Positions 5,953-9,027 of a stretch of 9,027 bases of DNA are shown here, in pieces. Below the pieces are notes generated by a model. That model did not search any database. It was given only the letters and a program-made list of their open reading frames with translations, and was not told where the DNA came from. The position numbers were made by a program, and so were the translations under genes. The stretch is from an uncultured Haemophilus sp. (lineage in GTDB: Bacteria > Pseudomonadota > Gammaproteobacteria > Enterobacterales > Pasteurellaceae). Position 1 is the first letter of the stretch; each line of letters starts with the position of its first letter. The DNA is taken from contig CABSXY010000067.1 of NCBI GenBank assembly GCA_902481695.1, forward strand, positions 1-9,027, in the 5' to 3' direction.

Positions 5953-6723
5953 ATGCAAAAGCTTACTGTATTAGTGATTACGCATAAAGACTATGAGTTT
6001 CCAAATTCTGCATGCTATCTTCCCATATTTGTAGGGGGGGAGCGTACAAGCGCTATAAAAAATGAAGAGTTTCACCAAGATAATTCAGGTATAAATATTG
6101 CGGAGAAAAATAGCAGTTTTTGTGAGCTCACTGGGCTTTATTGGGCTTGGCAAAATGGTATCTTTAAAAATAACCAATATGTTGGGTTAGTACACTATCG
6201 CCGTTATTTTGCAGGTAAAAAGTTATGTTTGAAGAAACAGCATATTGCATCAGAAAGCGAGTTGCTATCTCTTCTAGAAAAATATGATGCGATTTTACCG
6301 AAAAAACGAAATTATTTTATTGAATCAATTTATTCTCACTACCAACATGCCCATTATGTTAAGGATCTGAATTGTACAAGGGAAATTATTTCTGAATTGT
6401 ACCCTGAGTATATAACGAGCTTTGATGCAATTATGCAAGGCCGAAAGATTCATATTTATAATATGTTTGTCATGTCATCAGAGAACTCATCAGAATACTG
6501 TCAATGGCTTTTCCCTATTTTGTTTGAATTAGAAAAGCGAATAGATATAACCCAGTATGATAACTATCAAAAAAGAGTGTTTGGTTTTATTGCCGAGCGC
6601 CTATTCAATGTTTGGTTGGTTCATCATCAGTTAAAGTTTTGTGAAATTCCGGTAGTTAATTTGGAAGGCGAGAATTTGTTAAAAAAAGCGATTAATTTAT
6701 TAAAACGGAAATTTCTAAGATAA
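5953..6723 (+). CDS. DUF4422 family protein, probable glycosyltransferase
   Basis: A 256-residue protein that matches the DUF4422 domain along nearly its whole length: VITHKDY (8-14), PIFVGGE (24-30), IAEKNSSFCELTGLYWAW (49-66), VGLVHYRRYF (77-86), AILPKKR (113-119), YNMFVM (169-174), YCQWLF (182-187) and YQKRVFGFIAERLF (205-218). The family is frequent in capsule and O-antigen loci. From memory, a DUF4422 domain in Klebsiella WbbM was shown to be a galactofuranosyltransferase (CAZy GT111), which would fit the nearby glf; treat the acceptor and linkage as unknown. There is no signal peptide or membrane span; the C-terminus is a basic helix (LLKRKFLR) that may touch the membrane. The ATG is one base after the preceding TAA and has no close Shine-Dalgarno sequence, so translation coupling to the GT2 gene is likely. 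A G7 run lies at 6034-6040. Confidence 0.82.
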   Translation: MQKLTVLVITHKDYEFPNSACYLPIFVGGERTSAIKNEEFHQDNSGINIAEKNSSFCELTGLYWAWQNGIFKNNQYVGLVHYRRYFAGKKLCLKKQHIASESELLSLLEKYDAILPKKRNYFIESIYSHYQHAHYVKDLNCTREIISELYPEYITSFDAIMQGRKIHIYNMFVMSSENSSEYCQWLFPILFELEKRIDITQYDNYQKRVFGFIAERLFNVWLVHHQLKFCEIPVVNLEGENLLKKAINLLKRKFLR

Positions 6724-6733
6724 GGATTTCACT

Positions 6734-8149
6734 ATGCATAAAATTACGTGGTGTAAATTTATTTTGTTAGCTACTGATTTTTTAACACTTTTTAGTTCAT
6801 TATTTATTGCTTATGAAGTGTTAGATATCGCCCGTGGCGGCCGTTTTTATTTTCCTTTGGAAGAATTTAATACCTATGTATTGATTCACGCCTGTGTATC
6901 TTTCGTTGGTGTGTTGTGGTTTTGGATACGATTACGGCACTATACTTACCGCAAACCGTTTTGGTTTGAATTAAAAGAAATTATCCGTACCTTATTGATT
7001 CTTTTCATTATTGAATTGGCGATTGTTGCCTTTTCTCGCCTATATGTTTCCCGTTATTTCTGGTCTGTAACTTGGATTTGTATCTTTGTTGGACTTCCTT
7101 TCTCCCGAATTTTTGTAAAAAATCTTTTAATAAAAAGCGGAATGTATCTAAAAGAAACCATCATTATTGGCAATGGGAAAAATGCTAAAGAGGTATTTAA
7201 CGCTTTAAATAACGAATCGTATTTAGGATTTGACATAAAATTATTTGTGACAACAGAAGATTACCATTCAGAGTTTATTGAGGGTATTCCCGTTATGCGT
7301 CATAACCCTGAGTTACTCATGAAATTAGTCTCCCCAGAATTTACCCAGTTTATTTTAGCAATTGATGAAGAAAATAAGATTAAGCAAGATTTCTGGTTGC
7401 GTTACTTAATTCGTAAAGGATGCCGTTCTATTTCAGTAATTCCTGATTTCCGAGGTATTCCACTTTATGGCACGGATATGTCTTTTTTATTTAGCCAGGA
7501 AATGGTGCTTTTTAGAGTAAATAATAATTTAGCAAAACGTTCATCTAAGATTGTTAAAAGAACCTTTGATATCTTAGGTTCATCTTTTCTCTTGCTTTTA
7601 TTGTTACCATTCTGTATCCCTCTCTATTTTATAATCACAAGAGATGGTGGTAATCTCATATACGAGCATACTAGAATTGGTCAGTACAAAAAGAAATTTA
7701 AATGTTTGAAGTTTCGAACAATGGTGAATAATTCAGATGAAGTGTTAGAAAAGATTTTAGCAACGGATGAAAATGCTAGATTAGAATGGGAAAAAGACTT
7801 CAAACTTAAAGATGATCCACGCATTACACCAATTGGAAAATGGTTAAGAGCGAGAAGTTTAGATGAACTACCACAGCTTTGGAATGTACTTAAAGGTGAG
7901 ATGAGTTTAGTTGGACCTCGTCCTATAGTGAAAGAAGAATTGTCTTATTATCAAGAGGACGTTGATTATTACCTTATGGCTAAACCTGGAATGACGGGTT
8001 TATGGCAGGTAAGTGGGCGGAATAACGTGAGCTATGATACGCGAGTTTATTTCGATACCTGGTATGCTAAAAACTGGTCTTTATGGAATGATATTGTGAT
8101 CTTACTTAAAACGGCTAAAGTAGTTTGTAAGAAAACAGGGGCCTATTGA
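6734..8149 (+). CDS. wbaP: WbaP/RfbP-type undecaprenyl-phosphate hexose-1-P transferase
   Basis: An inner-membrane polyprenyl-phosphate hexose-1-phosphate transferase that starts the repeat unit, in WbaP normally by moving galactose-1-phosphate from UDP-galactose to undecaprenyl phosphate. At 471 residues it has the full architecture: four hydrophobic segments (about 8-27, 47-66, 83-103, 107-123), a Rossmann-like central region (about 140-250) and the C-terminal bacterial sugar-transferase domain (about 273-471). The latter opens with KRTFDILGSS (275-284), a re-entrant hydrophobic helix (about 283-301), and RDGG...YEHTRIG and LKFRTM (325-330). Catalytic Asp377-Glu378 lie in RSLDELPQLWNVLKGEMSLV, followed by GPRP (394-397) and PGMTGLWQVSGR (418-429). 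AAGGA (6722-6726) is 7 bases before the ATG. Sugar choice (galactose versus glucose) is inferred from family likeness, not proven. Confidence 0.92.
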   Translation: MHKITWCKFILLATDFLTLFSSLFIAYEVLDIARGGRFYFPLEEFNTYVLIHACVSFVGVLWFWIRLRHYTYRKPFWFELKEIIRTLLILFIIELAIVAFSRLYVSRYFWSVTWICIFVGLPFSRIFVKNLLIKSGMYLKETIIIGNGKNAKEVFNALNNESYLGFDIKLFVTTEDYHSEFIEGIPVMRHNPELLMKLVSPEFTQFILAIDEENKIKQDFWLRYLIRKGCRSISVIPDFRGIPLYGTDMSFLFSQEMVLFRVNNNLAKRSSKIVKRTFDILGSSFLLLLLLPFCIPLYFIITRDGGNLIYEHTRIGQYKKKFKCLKFRTMVNNSDEVLEKILATDENARLEWEKDFKLKDDPRITPIGKWLRARSLDELPQLWNVLKGEMSLVGPRPIVKEELSYYQEDVDYYLMAKPGMTGLWQVSGRNNVSYDTRVYFDTWYAKNWSLWNDIVILLKTAKVVCKKTGAY

Positions 8150-9027
8150 TGAAGCGAATCCTCATCACCGGCGGTTCCGGTTTCATCGGTTCCGCCCTTA
8201 TTCGATATATCATTAATCATACTGAAGATTCTGTTATCAATATTGATAAGCTGACTTATGCGGCAAATCAATCCGCTTTGAAAGAGGTAGAAAATAATCC
8301 TCGTTATGCTTTTGAGCAAGTTGATATTTGTGATTTTAAGGCGATAGAAAGCATTTTTGAAAAATATCAGCCAGATGCGGTGATGCATTTGGCGGCAGAA
8401 AGTCATGTTGACCGTTCTATTACGGGAGCGGCTGATTTTATTCAAACCAATATTGTGGGGACTTATGCCTTGTTAGAGGTTGCTAAGAATTATTGGCATA
8501 CCTTAGACGAAGCTAAAAAAACGACCTTTCGATTCCACCATATTTCTACTGATGAAGTGTATGGGGATTTATCCTTTTCTGAGCCGGCCTTTACTGAACA
8601 TTCCCCTTATCATCCTAGTAGCCCTTATTCAGCCTCAAAAGCAGCAAGTGACCATTTGGTGCACGCTTGGCATCGCACTTATGGTTTGCCGGTGATTATC
8701 ACAAACAGTTCCAATAACTATGGAGCTTATCAGCATGCTGAAAAGCTTATTCCTTTAATGATTTTAAATGCTGTGATGGGGAAGCCTTTGCCGATTTATG
8801 GCGATGGGCAGCAAATTCGTGATTGGTTATTTGTGGGAGAGCATGTTCAAGCCTTATATTTAGTTTTAACCAAAGGTCGAGTCGGGGAACACTATAATAT
8901 TGGTGGGAATTGTGAAAAAACGAATCTTGAAGTGGTTCAAATGATTTGTGAGTTACTCGAAGAACTGGTACCAAATAAGCCTAATCACATTGAGTATTAC
9001 GAAGATTTAATTACTTTTGTAAAAGAC
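8149..9027 (+). CDS. rmlB/rffG: dTDP-glucose 4,6-dehydratase, 3' end outside window
   Basis: The first 293 codons are present and the frame is still open at the window edge; full enzymes have about 340-355 residues. It is an extended short-chain dehydrogenase using bound NAD to make dTDP-4-keto-6-deoxyglucose. Seen are the NAD loop GGSGFIGS (8-15), LAAESHVDRS (81-90), the catalytic STDEVYGD (133-140; Thr134, Asp135, Glu136), and Tyr160-x-x-x-Lys164 in SPYSASKAASDH. The substrate-binding blocks NSSNNYGAYQHAEKLIPL (186-203) and IYGDGQQIRDWL (216-227) follow. The consensus SNNYGPYxFPEK is varied here to SNNYGAYQHAEK. The ATG shares one base with the wbaP stop (TGATG), so expression is coupled. 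The product leads to rhamnose, fucosamine-type or other deoxy sugars; the later enzymes are not in the window. Confidence 0.94.
   Translation, partial: MKRILITGGSGFIGSALIRYIINHTEDSVINIDKLTYAANQSALKEVENNPRYAFEQVDICDFKAIESIFEKYQPDAVMHLAAESHVDRSITGAADFIQTNIVGTYALLEVAKNYWHTLDEAKKTTFRFHHISTDEVYGDLSFSEPAFTEHSPYHPSSPYSASKAASDHLVHAWHRTYGLPVIITNSSNNYGAYQHAEKLIPLMILNAVMGKPLPIYGDGQQIRDWLFVGEHVQALYLVLTKGRVGEHYNIGGNCEKTNLEVVQMICELLEELVPNKPNHIEYYEDLITFVKD

Noticed and set aside
6044..6052. ACAAGCGCT resembling the Actinobacillus-type uptake core ACAAGCGGT
   Set aside because: One of nine core bases differs (C in place of the eighth-position G), it is isolated, and the perfect Haemophilus-type core elsewhere points to the other uptake group.
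7054..7236. Minus-strand open frame within wbaP
   Set aside because: Antisense to the well-conserved WbaP coding region; a chance frame.
8143..8974. Two minus-strand open frames (8143-8445, 8747-8974)
   Set aside because: They are shadows of rmlB, which occupies the + strand from 8149 to the window edge with all its catalytic motifs.

Overview
The window is a stretch of a surface-polysaccharide locus (O-antigen or lipooligosaccharide-extension type, possibly capsule). It very likely comes from a member of the Pasteurellaceae in the Haemophilus / Aggregatibacter / Pasteurella branch. The DNA is AT-rich. One perfect Haemophilus-type DNA uptake signal core (AAGTGCGGT, minus strand, 4912-4920) is present. 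The wbaP-like then rmlB/rffG order at the right-hand end resembles, from memory, the pair HI0872-HI0873 in the H. influenzae Rd polysaccharide locus. The genus is an inference and the species cannot be told.

All eight genes lie on the + strand, tightly packed. Left part (1-1122): the 3' part of a very AT-rich gene of uncertain function, perhaps a glycosyltransferase. Second part (1134-3781): a three-gene module made of a small sugar-type nucleotidyltransferase, an EcbF/BcbF-type HAD phosphatase, and an unusual fusion of a nucleotidyltransferase-like domain to a choline-kinase/aminoglycoside-phosphotransferase-like domain. Together they look like a route to a nucleotide-activated building block that is not one of the standard sugars; the substrate cannot be read from the sequence. 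Third part (3796-6723): glf (UDP-galactopyranose mutase), an intrinsic-terminator-like hairpin, a GT2 enzyme of galactofuranosyl/rhamnosyl-transferase type, and a DUF4422 protein, a family also linked to galactofuranose transfer. Right part (6734-9027): a full-length WbaP/RfbP-type initiating phosphoglycosyltransferase, overlapped by one base by rmlB/rffG (dTDP-glucose 4,6-dehydratase), which runs off the window edge.

A working model: WbaP loads a hexose-1-phosphate (usually galactose) onto undecaprenyl phosphate at the inner membrane. The GT2, DUF4422 and first-gene proteins extend the unit. Glf supplies UDP-galactofuranose, the 1134-3781 module supplies a decorating group, and RmlB feeds a deoxyhexose branch encoded outside the window. 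No flippase, polymerase, chain-length regulator or ABC exporter is visible, so the locus must continue on one or both sides. No tRNA, rRNA, CRISPR or insertion sequence was seen, and no gap between genes exceeds 75 bases. The minus-strand open frames inside glf, wbaP and rmlB are shadows.
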